Shown here: piece by piece, positions 26,856 to 35,204 of the stretch
How positions within the stretch are numbered: the first letter of the stretch is position 1
Layout: each line of letters opens with the position of its first letter
DNA from: Amoeboradix gromovi
Lineage: Eukaryota > Sanchytriomycota > Sanchytriomycetes > Sanchytriales > Sanchytriaceae
Reading direction: 5' to 3'
DNA length: 48,303 nucleotides
Assembly: GCA_018985225.1 (NCBI GenBank)
Contig: JADGIF010000005.1
Coordinates: 1 to 48,303 of the forward strand
The notes under the pieces: model-generated
What the model was told of the DNA's origin: nothing
What the model saw: only the letters and a program-made list of their open reading frames with translations
The model's database searches: none
Translations under genes and position numbers: made by a program

Positions 26856-29800
26856 TCAATCCAAAAGTAAATCCTGAAATACGCCCTCGACTGTTTGATT
26901 TGGTTGAAAGTAAGCATTTTTTAACAAATCTATGCATTCTGGGTATCTTTGCATAATACACAAAAGCCTCTGTGGCTCTAGATTACAAAAACCTTGTTTA
27001 GCTAATCCATAGGTATTTAATCCATCCCGTTCATACTTTGCTACACAGCGCACGATCCACTCAAATGGCTTCTCATGGTAAAGCAGCAAATCTATCAATT
27101 CACTTCTCTTCAAAAGTTTTACAAATCCAAGCATAAGCTTCACTGGAATATCTCTTTGTAAAATATTACTGCATTGTACCTGCAAATCAGTATCTTTATT
27201 CATCAACACACTTATGTATTCACCATTTAAGTTTGTAACATTGCAGGTCTTGAAAAAAGGCTCCAATCCATACAGATCTATATCTAGCAGCCTATCAATA
27301 TCGCAGCAACTTAACTTATCAAAGAGGTACTGTCCAATGTATTTAAGAGTCTCACTGTTTAAGAACTTTAAGTGATTTTTAGCTGTCAATGCAAACTTAA
27401 TCCAGTCTATTTTTGTTGAACGAGTATCCAATGCATATATGTCTAATCCGTTCAGAGGTTTAAACAGTATTTTCTTACCGCGCCGAGTCATTTTAGAATA
27501 AAACTCATAATCCATCAATCCAAACAAATTCAACAACAAGTCGTAATCCAAATACTCGGTAAAATGGTTTAAATACAAGCTGCTCAGTTCCTGGTTAAAT
27601 GGTGCCTGATTTCGTAGAAACTCTAAATTCACGTTTCTTGTTATCTTCATATTCGGTATTGTTAAAGACGTAGTAAGCGCCGGAATCAATTGATGCTGAA
27701 CCACAAATGACAACAAACTACCTGGAAGTGGTTCGTAGTATTCATCGGTCTTGTACAAATCCAAAGGTTCATCAAGTAAGACAATGTACTTCACGACTGT
27801 CTTTAATACCGCCAGCGAGGATGCATTGCATGTATCCAACATCTCAACATTACGCCTTTCAATACCGATACTCCACAACAGTTGACGTTGATCTGTCACA
27901 GATGGTGCAGTATTTTCCATGTTTTTGGTGTTTATTTCCATATCATTTGGGAAGTCTACCAGCAATTGCAACACCTGACTAGCTAAATGCATAATCAGTG
28001 GAGTGTTTTTTATTCCTGCATAAAATATCTTGTAGTATGTTAAACCTGGTAATACAGGAAGCTTTGGTATAATATCAATTAAAGTATTTAAAAAATCATA
28101 ATTTAACAGTATATTAAGATAGGGGTTATGGGTAATGCCTTCTAGTACACCTAAAATGGCTACCCCACAACTGGTTTTGGTATTCAGCGATGTAATATTA
28201 TCACAACATTGTTTTAATAAAATTAAGATAGTTTCAACTTGATCAGGGGTAGTAGAGCGACAATAATAGCCAAATGATATCAATTCTAAGCTCCATTTTA
28301 CTATATCAGAGACACTGAACCTGTAGAACTTGCTAAACTGACTAGTGGTGCATGGATATTGAGATAGTAAAATGAATGATTGTAAATAACCATCCCAATG
28401 AATTTCCAATGGCAGAGGCTTTATCGCTTGGATTTCATATCTAGTTTGATGCTGTTGGTAGTCCTTTCGAGGGAGTTCTTGTATTTCTAATTCTACAAAG
28501 AATCCCAAAAAATGAAGTAAATCGTCATGGTTTAAATCTGACGAATTTTTTAAAGTAAAACAAGTCAATTGAGGCTCGATGGATGTCATATATGATATCA
28601 CTAGATCAGAATCTTTTCTAATATATTCTAGCACCATCTTAGATGGTAGTTTGCTGACACACTTCAGCGCTTTTAACCCCACTGATTTATCATAATAATG
28701 GTTAGCAATTTCCAGTTCAGTATTACTCACTATTCTTTTTAGCTTCCCAAGTGGTGGTATTAACGAAAATGCAATTTGGCGGATCAATTCATGAAATGAC
28801 TCAATTTCGGTCATTCTAGCAGTTACTTCTAAGCAGTTCGTAGTTACAAATGGCGCGTTATATGACTTGTATAATAGTGGAAGGATAAACTGCGTAAAAA
28901 TGTCGCGTTGAATAGCTACTGTGAGTGTGTACCAAAGGTCGTAAATCATTGAAAATATAGTATCACAGCACTCAGCCGATATAGAAGGCCATTCTAAAAC
29001 TGGCAGCAATAATGAGCAACACTCTAATGGCTTACGATTCATTAAGATCGGTAGTAATTTGTAATTCACTTTTAAATCAATATGGCGCAACAAATGTGAT
29101 TCCAAGAGGGTAATATATGATATGCGTTTGATTTTGCTGTTGTAATCGTTTAACAAGTATTGATAGGCTATTATCAGTTCGTCATAGTTGTACAAACGTA
29201 AAAGTTGCTGCATTATGTGCTCATCCTCATCATCTCTCTCGCCATCAAAGTACCCACGAGATAAGCAGTGGATTCTATTGTTGAATGGATCAGATTCCAA
29301 AATGCCAAAGATGTGGCGGCGGCAATCTAAATTTAAATACAACTTATTATTCAGCAGCAGCTGGTATTGCTTGTTATTGTTGAACATGTTTGTAAAATGC
29401 CATGTAAATACATAGGATTGCAGCTCAACAGGTAAATCGTAAATGTATGAAATATCATACTCTGACTGAAGTAATTTAGACACTGCATTTAGACAATGGA
29501 ACTCATTTGCATCCAGTGGTATATCAAATGGAGATAGCGTGAGCTTCTTATTTAATACCGACAATAATTTAGAGTCACTTAACTGAGCATAGAACAGTAA
29601 AATATGACTGGCAACTGAGTTACTGTATAGTCTTACACAACTTAATATATGACAACATGGCAATTCTTTAGCAATGCTTCTTAGCATAACTTCCTGCTGT
29701 ATATTACTTGACATTAGTTCTATCAACTGCCATGGGTAGTATCCATCATTATTATCTACAAAATTTGAGCTAAATAGCATCAAGAATTCCGTACATGGAT

Positions 29801-29912
29801 GATTGTTTAATATCCTATAATCTGTTTTTTGACACTGCTTTACGGTGTATTCAATGTCTATATCAACCAAGGCGTATCTAATATCGCTAGGTATCTCATC
29901 AATGTCGAGCAT
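26856..29912 (-). CDS. Large alpha-helical (HEAT/ARM-like) protein of unknown function
   Basis: 1018 aa from the ATG at 29912 (MLDIDEIPSDIRYALVDIDI); an in-frame TTG lies 30 bp upstream. The sequence is leucine-rich with regular amphipathic helices throughout and no membrane helix, signal peptide or enzyme motif, so an alpha-solenoid scaffold is likely. Cys content is fairly high. The end reads LLKNAYFQPNQTVEGVFQDL. I could not place it in a family; karyopherin-, proteasome-assembly- or Nup-type scaffolds are all possible. It lies 53 bp downstream of the CDC6 stop on the same strand. No frame breaks. Confidence 0.8.
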   Translation of the reverse strand: MLDIDEIPSDIRYALVDIDIEYTVKQCQKTDYRILNNHPCTEFLMLFSSNFVDNNDGYYPWQLIELMSSNIQQEVMLRSIAKELPCCHILSCVRLYSNSVASHILLFYAQLSDSKLLSVLNKKLTLSPFDIPLDANEFHCLNAVSKLLQSEYDISYIYDLPVELQSYVFTWHFTNMFNNNKQYQLLLNNKLYLNLDCRRHIFGILESDPFNNRIHCLSRGYFDGERDDEDEHIMQQLLRLYNYDELIIAYQYLLNDYNSKIKRISYITLLESHLLRHIDLKVNYKLLPILMNRKPLECCSLLLPVLEWPSISAECCDTIFSMIYDLWYTLTVAIQRDIFTQFILPLLYKSYNAPFVTTNCLEVTARMTEIESFHELIRQIAFSLIPPLGKLKRIVSNTELEIANHYYDKSVGLKALKCVSKLPSKMVLEYIRKDSDLVISYMTSIEPQLTCFTLKNSSDLNHDDLLHFLGFFVELEIQELPRKDYQQHQTRYEIQAIKPLPLEIHWDGYLQSFILLSQYPCTTSQFSKFYRFSVSDIVKWSLELISFGYYCRSTTPDQVETILILLKQCCDNITSLNTKTSCGVAILGVLEGITHNPYLNILLNYDFLNTLIDIIPKLPVLPGLTYYKIFYAGIKNTPLIMHLASQVLQLLVDFPNDMEINTKNMENTAPSVTDQRQLLWSIGIERRNVEMLDTCNASSLAVLKTVVKYIVLLDEPLDLYKTDEYYEPLPGSLLSFVVQHQLIPALTTSLTIPNMKITRNVNLEFLRNQAPFNQELSSLYLNHFTEYLDYDLLLNLFGLMDYEFYSKMTRRGKKILFKPLNGLDIYALDTRSTKIDWIKFALTAKNHLKFLNSETLKYIGQYLFDKLSCCDIDRLLDIDLYGLEPFFKTCNVTNLNGEYISVLMNKDTDLQVQCSNILQRDIPVKLMLGFVKLLKRSELIDLLLYHEKPFEWIVRCVAKYERDGLNTYGLAKQGFCNLEPQRLLCIMQRYPECIDLLKNAYFQPNQTVEGVFQDLLLD

Positions 29913-29965
29913 GGTTTCGATGGGATAAAAAATGAAAAACAAAACATAAAAAATAAAATTTTGAT

Positions 29966-30850
29966 TTACTCTTCGATATTAGAGGAAGCGATATTACTGT
30001 AATACAATGATTTAGTTACATCGTCATTTGAAAATAAACTGCTCTCAACACTATCATCCAATTCCACATTACCTTTTCTGATATTTACAAAAGATTTAGA
30101 CTCCAACACATTTAGCAAGTCGATAAACTCACTGTAACTAGCCAAAGGCACTGAGTGCTTGTTTTTATAAAGGGGTTTACATTTTTGGTAGAGCTGCTGG
30201 AAAGAAACTTTTTTGATCCTTTTTTGTTTATTGATATCAAAAACAAAAGTTAGATAAAGCAAACACAGTAGATGTTTAGCATGAATTGGCATTGCATGGA
30301 ACCTAGTTATTTGCGAACTTTTAGTTACTTCAATCACATCTTTTATGGTTGGATTTTCTGGCAAACATTTTATCCACGATTGAAGACGCCTTACATCTCC
30401 ATCTATATTTGAACACTTTCTGCCTAGAAAATCCAAAATTTTAGAATCGGCTTGAATATCCATGTTACTAACTATGTTTCCTGCTATTTCGGTTAACTCG
30501 CTTGCATTATATGGTGGAAATGAGACAAGTTGTAAATCATTTATGAGTTCGTCTGGAATAAACCCAATATCCAGTGTGTTTGCGATTCCTATCACTTTAA
30601 ATCCATTTTTAACGTGATCAAATACTAATTCCCAATTCTGCTTGCTCATATTATCAATTTCATCCAAAACATTAATTTTTTCGTTCAGTACAATATTATC
30701 ACACATACAATTTATATAATTTAAATTCTTCAGTCTTTTTACAGTAAAAGTCTTACCGCATCCTGGTATTCCAGATATATACATAAATTTTGATTCACTT
30801 CTTACGAAATCAAGTATTTCTTGGTATTCAAGATCCCTAATTTGGGACAT
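29966..30850 (-). CDS. CDC6: CDC6/ORC1-family AAA+ replication initiator, short
   Basis: 294 aa from the ATG at 30850. AAA+ ATPase that helps load MCM2-7 at origins. Order of motifs: RDLEYQEILDFVRSES, Walker A YISGIPGCGKT (about 29-39), Walker B/DEID in INVLDEIDNMS (about 67), sensor 1 VIGIANTLDIG, VSFPPYNASEL (CDC6-like FPPY), a sensor-2-region stretch GRKCSNIDGDVRRLQ with R, and a winged-helix end (FQQLYQKCKPL, FIDLLNVLESKSFV). FPPY and size favour CDC6 over ORC1. The regulatory N-terminus is absent: the AAA+ fold begins almost at once, and IS607 relic C ends about 215 bp upstream, so the 5' end may have been lost or re-made. Confidence 0.75.
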   Translation of the reverse strand: MSQIRDLEYQEILDFVRSESKFMYISGIPGCGKTFTVKRLKNLNYINCMCDNIVLNEKINVLDEIDNMSKQNWELVFDHVKNGFKVIGIANTLDIGFIPDELINDLQLVSFPPYNASELTEIAGNIVSNMDIQADSKILDFLGRKCSNIDGDVRRLQSWIKCLPENPTIKDVIEVTKSSQITRFHAMPIHAKHLLCLLYLTFVFDINKQKRIKKVSFQQLYQKCKPLYKNKHSVPLASYSEFIDLLNVLESKSFVNIRKGNVELDDSVESSLFSNDDVTKSLYYSNIASSNIEE

Positions 30851-31065
30851 GCTCTTCAATAATCAATAAACTTTCCAAAACAGAAGTTTCAAAAATTATG
30901 GCAGCACTCGATTTCAATTGCACAAACCAACTATAGTGATTAAACGAGGCATGCCTATTCAATATGCTCTTTATAAACTTAACTAGCTTTATGAAACAAT
31001 ATACTAGAAACCGGTCTAAAAATGAACTGGAAGTGCAAATAACAGGGAAAGACATTGGTAGCCTA

Positions 31066-31620
31066 CTCGTTAAAAGTCCTGATTTCCGAGAAAATCGAGA
31101 ATTTCCACAGAGCAGCTAATGGTAGATCTCCGTTACAGTGACTGCTCACGCTTTCACTACCCTGAGGCGGGATTGAATAAGGATACATATACTTGATGTA
31201 TATGTTCCTTGCTGCCATATGATCTCTGTCTATCTTCAAATGACACTTTGTACAAGTGTAGGTTTCTAAATTAGTTTTCTTTAGAGTAGCACACCTCGTA
31301 CATGCCATTGAATTTGTTCCTTGGTGCCATGTGGTCCATTTCGACTTCCAAATGACACTATATACATGAATAGCTCTCCAAATTGGTTTTCTTAAGGGTG
31401 CCACATATTGTACATGGTATCGAATTTCCATGCTTGGACCAGCTTATCAGTCTGAGACGAATGTATGCTGTACCTGCTAGTTATTTCTTTAGAATCGATT
31501 TACCATTTGCGAAAAGAATATCGAGTGTTTAGGCTATTAGAAAAATCTGGAAAAGTCTTGAAATTATACAAAAATGCATACAGATTCGCGATAAATGATA
31601 TATTCAAGAAAACAATCGAG
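31066..31620 (-). mobile_element. IS607-type relic C with duplicated zinc ribbon
   Basis: Left end at 31620, right end TTTTAACGAG at 31066. After the left end the HTH begins (KEITSRYSIHS) and is deleted into a Fanzor C-terminal part. The functional-looking ribbon reads CTRCATLKKTNLETYTCTKC, then HLKIDRDHMAARNIYIK: two CxxC pairs and RuvC-III D. Just before it is a second, diverged copy of the same about 110 bp, in another frame. The element is dead. It lies between CDC6 and SOK1. Confidence 0.8.
31205..31420 (-). repeat. Tandem duplication of the zinc-ribbon segment in relic C
   Basis: Two adjacent units of about 105-115 bp, each starting CATGTAC..TGTG and holding AAGAAAAC.AATTT.GA, TGTCATTTG.AG and CATGGCACCAAGGAAC or CATATGGCAGCAAGGAAC. 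The upstream unit is more diverged and has a stop in the ribbon. Confidence 0.7.
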
Positions 31621-31887
31621 GTCTTTACACCAAATTGTGTCCTCAACTAGCCCTTGTAAGTGCAATAAATTCGTAAAATTTATAACGACTACTTTCTAGT
31701 GAATTTTTAGATGTTTGATAAACCAAAGTCTCTTTAACTACCCACAAAGCGCATCGAATATGTGTATTAAAAGAAATCTGTTAATTAGAAATTTGTGTTC
31801 CTAAAGTAGCAGCGTTATTAACGCTTAGCTAAACTCGATTAACTTCAAAATGTGCAAGATGACTAGTGCTAAATTCTGATCATAAAT
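31621..31887. other. Short intergenic region
   Basis: Between relic C and the SOK1 stop; nothing recognised. Confidence 0.5.
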
Positions 31888-34251
31888 TTATTGTCTTCGT
31901 AAAATTTCATCATAAATTGAGCAGTACACCCTTTTGTTATGTTTGTATAAATAAAATAGCTTTTTACACACATTTTGCAAATCAACGTCGACCGACTGCA
32001 ACCCAAAATTTTTTAAACTAGACTTGATTTTCCCATCTTTCAGCGCTTCTTTGTAAATTGTTTTAACTCTCCTATTTATAATGGAGTAAATTGGTGTGTC
32101 TGCTGTAATTGCAGAGTCGCAAAGCTTTTCAATTACGTGGTTATCCATATCTACATTTAGCTCCGATAGAATAGTCATTGCGTGCGTTTTGAAGCCACCA
32201 TCAACTGATCCTATTAGCCTGGAAATTTCTTCTACTTTAGGTCTATCATCAAAAGTCATATGCGCCTTCAATAAATTGAAAAATAGGCATTTCTTTACCA
32301 ACTGAGCAGTAGTGTTACGTATTTCAAAGATAACATCGGCATCTATTGAAAATGTCTCCGGAAGGTTTCTTTCGTTGTATTCATCAAAGAATAACCCGTT
32401 AAACGCATTATCAAAAATGTCCCCAAAACTTGAATCTACTTGTTTGTAGCTCTGCAACCATGCTACAGCCATATCTAGTGTTTCGTTATTCTGAGCAAAC
32501 AAGTCTCTTTCATAAGATATCACGTGATCTTTTAGTGTGCCTCGCAGTGCTTGTGCATGAAAGTTAGCCAAATCCAATTTCAGTTCATCCAAAACACTTG
32601 ATATCATTTCTAATTTTTCCAGCTCATTATTTACCGATCCAATTGCACTAATCTGTGCATCTCTGCTAGGTGCGCAGAATTCACCCATGATAGAAACTAC
32701 AAATGTGTTTAATGGCCCTAATCGGTTCGCTACAAATGCTTTCGGGTCCGGCGTGTTTTGCAATATTTCAATATCCATCACTTCGTCAATCAGTGCTCTA
32801 TAATGGCCAGAGTGAGGCACAATTTGCATTAAATTAGTCTTCAGTACAGACAATACATTTATCAATCCGCTGCAGTCTGATAATGACTTGTAATTGTTAA
32901 TAAATGAACGGAGTTGCAGTTGCGTATAAGTTTCTTTGTTAGCCTTGAATTTAAAATCGGGATCTACCATAATTTTATGAGCCAAATTAAAGTTGATGCT
33001 ATTTCCCTTCATGATGTACTGTTTGTCAGTATCAATTGGCACTTTTGGGATAGCATGGACTAGAACTGGTGACTCAGGTGTCTTTAATGGTCGCGAATGA
33101 ATGGTTGGAGCGGGTGGGGTGGTGGGTTCTTTTGGGACCTTAACAAGACATTCTTTTTTCATTTCAAGATGCAATCGCCTTAATCCTTGTTTTCCAGCAA
33201 ACGCTTTTAACTTCAACAAAATATGATTCTGTTGCTGAACCAACTTAGGTCTCCATTCTAACTCACAGTTTGGCTCACCCTGAACTGAATTCCACATTCT
33301 GCTTAGTTCTACAAAGTGTGAAATCATAAGCTCAATCATTTCTTTCTTGTCTTGTACTTTCCATGACTCAAAGTCTGATTTGTACTGATTCCACACATGC
33401 TTAAATGCATTGGAGTAAAGCTGAAAGCATTTGGGGTTAGTGCAACTCACTAAACCTTCGAATACATCAAACAGTACTCTGGCCTTATTTTGCAATTTTA
33501 ACTCCTTGCATTCTACAGAAACGAAGGCTTTTTCAGGATGATGCTTGACTATTAAAGCAGATAAAAAGATTCGTTCAAAATTATGATCCTTCTGCATTTT
33601 CAATGCTTTGCTGAACTTGCTGCACAATTGTAAAATACCAGGATCGTTAATTTTAAAGGTCAAATCTTCAAATGACGCAGTATCGATTCCTTGGAGTGTG
33701 GCAGATATATCTGTTAATATGGCCTTGGAAGAAAAATAAAACCAGAACCATTGAATATTTGAAGCCATTTTCATTGGGTGTTTAATAGTGGTAGTATTGT
33801 TACACTTTCCTTTTAATTGAGATCTTCTCCAGTATGTGATCATGTCTTTCGTAACAATAGATTGCTCTAACTCTTTAATTTTTTCGCTATTTTCTAAAAG
33901 TGTTTTCTCTACAGTTTGTTTTGCCTTTTTGTTGTCTTTTTCTACCTTGGACACAATTTTCTGCAGTAAAAGGGACTTGGATTTGCTCGCCTTCGACATG
34001 TTCCGTGATAAATCTGATACTAGCTGTTTAACATACTCGTCATGCTCTAGTTGTTTACACCTAACTCGCTTGCTGAATTCCTCAAAGCGGTTACGAATCG
34101 CTTCTGTGCGTTCATGTATGATAACAATTCTTCTGGCTGTTACTTCTGCCAGCACATCAGCATTCCCGGATGGTTTATTTTCGAATCTAATGCTGAGGTG
34201 CTTTGGTTTACGAGAGGGTTGACGAAGTTCTGGCGTAGAAATAAAAAACAT
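31888..34251 (-). CDS. TCP11/SOK1-family protein
   Basis: 787 aa. N-terminal basic, charged coiled coil (about 45-135, e.g. RIVIIHERTEAIRNRFEEFS and KSLLLQKIVSKVEKD) followed by W-rich LKGK..TWFWFYF-like sequence. Then a long helical TCP11 domain whose signature GEFCAPSRDAQ (about 520) and LDELKLDLANFHAQALRGTL, then YERDLF, is clear: CAP-x-RDE plus LDLMKLDMANF...LRP...EYER in the family. Budding-yeast SOK1 suppresses loss of PKA signalling; mammalian TCP11 acts in sperm cAMP signalling. Exact molecular role unknown. Complete and uninterrupted, starting at an ATG. Confidence 0.8.
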   Translation of the reverse strand: MFFISTPELRQPSRKPKHLSIRFENKPSGNADVLAEVTARRIVIIHERTEAIRNRFEEFSKRVRCKQLEHDEYVKQLVSDLSRNMSKASKSKSLLLQKIVSKVEKDNKKAKQTVEKTLLENSEKIKELEQSIVTKDMITYWRRSQLKGKCNNTTTIKHPMKMASNIQWFWFYFSSKAILTDISATLQGIDTASFEDLTFKINDPGILQLCSKFSKALKMQKDHNFERIFLSALIVKHHPEKAFVSVECKELKLQNKARVLFDVFEGLVSCTNPKCFQLYSNAFKHVWNQYKSDFESWKVQDKKEMIELMISHFVELSRMWNSVQGEPNCELEWRPKLVQQQNHILLKLKAFAGKQGLRRLHLEMKKECLVKVPKEPTTPPAPTIHSRPLKTPESPVLVHAIPKVPIDTDKQYIMKGNSINFNLAHKIMVDPDFKFKANKETYTQLQLRSFINNYKSLSDCSGLINVLSVLKTNLMQIVPHSGHYRALIDEVMDIEILQNTPDPKAFVANRLGPLNTFVVSIMGEFCAPSRDAQISAIGSVNNELEKLEMISSVLDELKLDLANFHAQALRGTLKDHVISYERDLFAQNNETLDMAVAWLQSYKQVDSSFGDIFDNAFNGLFFDEYNERNLPETFSIDADVIFEIRNTTAQLVKKCLFFNLLKAHMTFDDRPKVEEISRLIGSVDGGFKTHAMTILSELNVDMDNHVIEKLCDSAITADTPIYSIINRRVKTIYKEALKDGKIKSSLKNFGLQSVDVDLQNVCKKLFYLYKHNKRVYCSIYDEILRRQ

Positions 34252-34440
34252 TTTAGTCGTCGTGACGGTGGTTGCCTTGATAAATCAATTTGTTGCTATT
34301 TTTAGTAACAGACGCGATTGGTGTAAATTAAAGCAAATTCAAACAAGTCTTGAAATTCTATAATTTCTACTGTACTTATAATCAAATTCTTTCGCAGGTC
34401 AGATCTCCAAGACAAAAAAAAGCTCAAGTATTTTAAACAA

Positions 34441-34871
34441 TTGGGACATCAAATATAAAACTGAACTAACTTTCAGTAACAACTTGGAACATTATTTAAG
34501 AGGCGAGTGGACATTCAGCTAGTTGCGGAGTTGACGAGTATAAAAGGAAAATAAATATTCTGTACAGCTATTCTCTTACACAATCTTTATTTGAAATAAA
34601 ATATCACTACTACACTTCAAAGAAATAGATAAGAGTGATGATGTTAGTATAACATTACAAAATGACTCTAAAAAAGAGTACCGTCTAAGAAAATGCACCT
34701 TTTGCTTAGATGCTCAAAGACCTCATGTATTTGAACGAGATGCAGGGTCTTCTAGTTATATTTTGAAAAGAGGAATACAATCAATGGAAGAAATTGGTAT
34801 AATAGAAGATCTTTTATTAATGATAGCATTTCCTTAGTGAGTTAGTCTAGTTTTTATATTTGGTGTCCCAA
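34441..34871 (+). mobile_element. TIR element copy 3 (about 431 bp)
   Basis: Starts ttgggacatcaaatataaaa and ends tttttatatttggtgtcccaa, near-perfect inverted ends. It contains TATAAAAGGAAAATAAA (about 34538). A frame then reads FKEIDKSDDVSITLQNDSKK, EYRLRKCTFCLDAQRPHVFE, RDAGSSSYILKRGIQSMEEI, GIIEDLLLMIAFP and stop (ending about 34836). The first CxxC pair seen in copy 1 is deleted here, so this is also non-autonomous. Confidence 0.8.
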
Positions 34872-34926
34872 TGGGTCTCAAGGTAAAAATAACAAAATTT
34901 ATTTAATATTAATTATTAAGTTAGTA

Positions 34927-35136
34927 ATGTGCTTTAGCTGTCATGGGAATGATGACAGGTATAAGAGAATTCGATCTACTGAATTTCTTTGCTTACGCCA
35001 GAGCACTCACTGTAATGTATTCATCGATGGAGATTGGAACGCATATCGTGACAACCTTCAAGTTCTAGAATGCGCATCTAGCAAAAGTGAAAGCCCGGTA
35101 GGCAGAGAAGGGACCACAGCGAAAGAATCTCATTAA
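34927..35136 (+). pseudogene. Fragment resembling a second Fanzor-type nuclease (zinc ribbon + RuvC-III)
   Basis: An open frame from ATG (69 codons) reads MCFSCHGNDDRYKRIRSTEF, LCLRQSTHCNVFIDGDWNAY, RDNLQVLE. The spacing C-x2-C ... F-x-C-x6-C ... (R/G)DWNA..x..N-L is that of the TnpB/Fanzor C-terminal ribbon followed by RuvC-III (RDxNAAxNI). It is unlike relics A-F in sequence, so a different lineage, perhaps Fanzor1-like. Only about 70 residues survive, with no RuvC-I/II. It lies between TIR copy 3 and the Trp gene. Confidence 0.4.
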
Positions 35137-35204
35137 ATCTCTGGGTCATGAAATATGGGATTCTTCTGTATAGCGGTTACTTTATTATTAAACTGGTGTC
35201 TAAT

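Noticed and set aside
30837-31055. 72-codon ORF as an N-terminal extension of CDC6
   Set aside because: It is in another frame, hydrophobic, and unlike CDC6 or ORC1 apart from a few residues.
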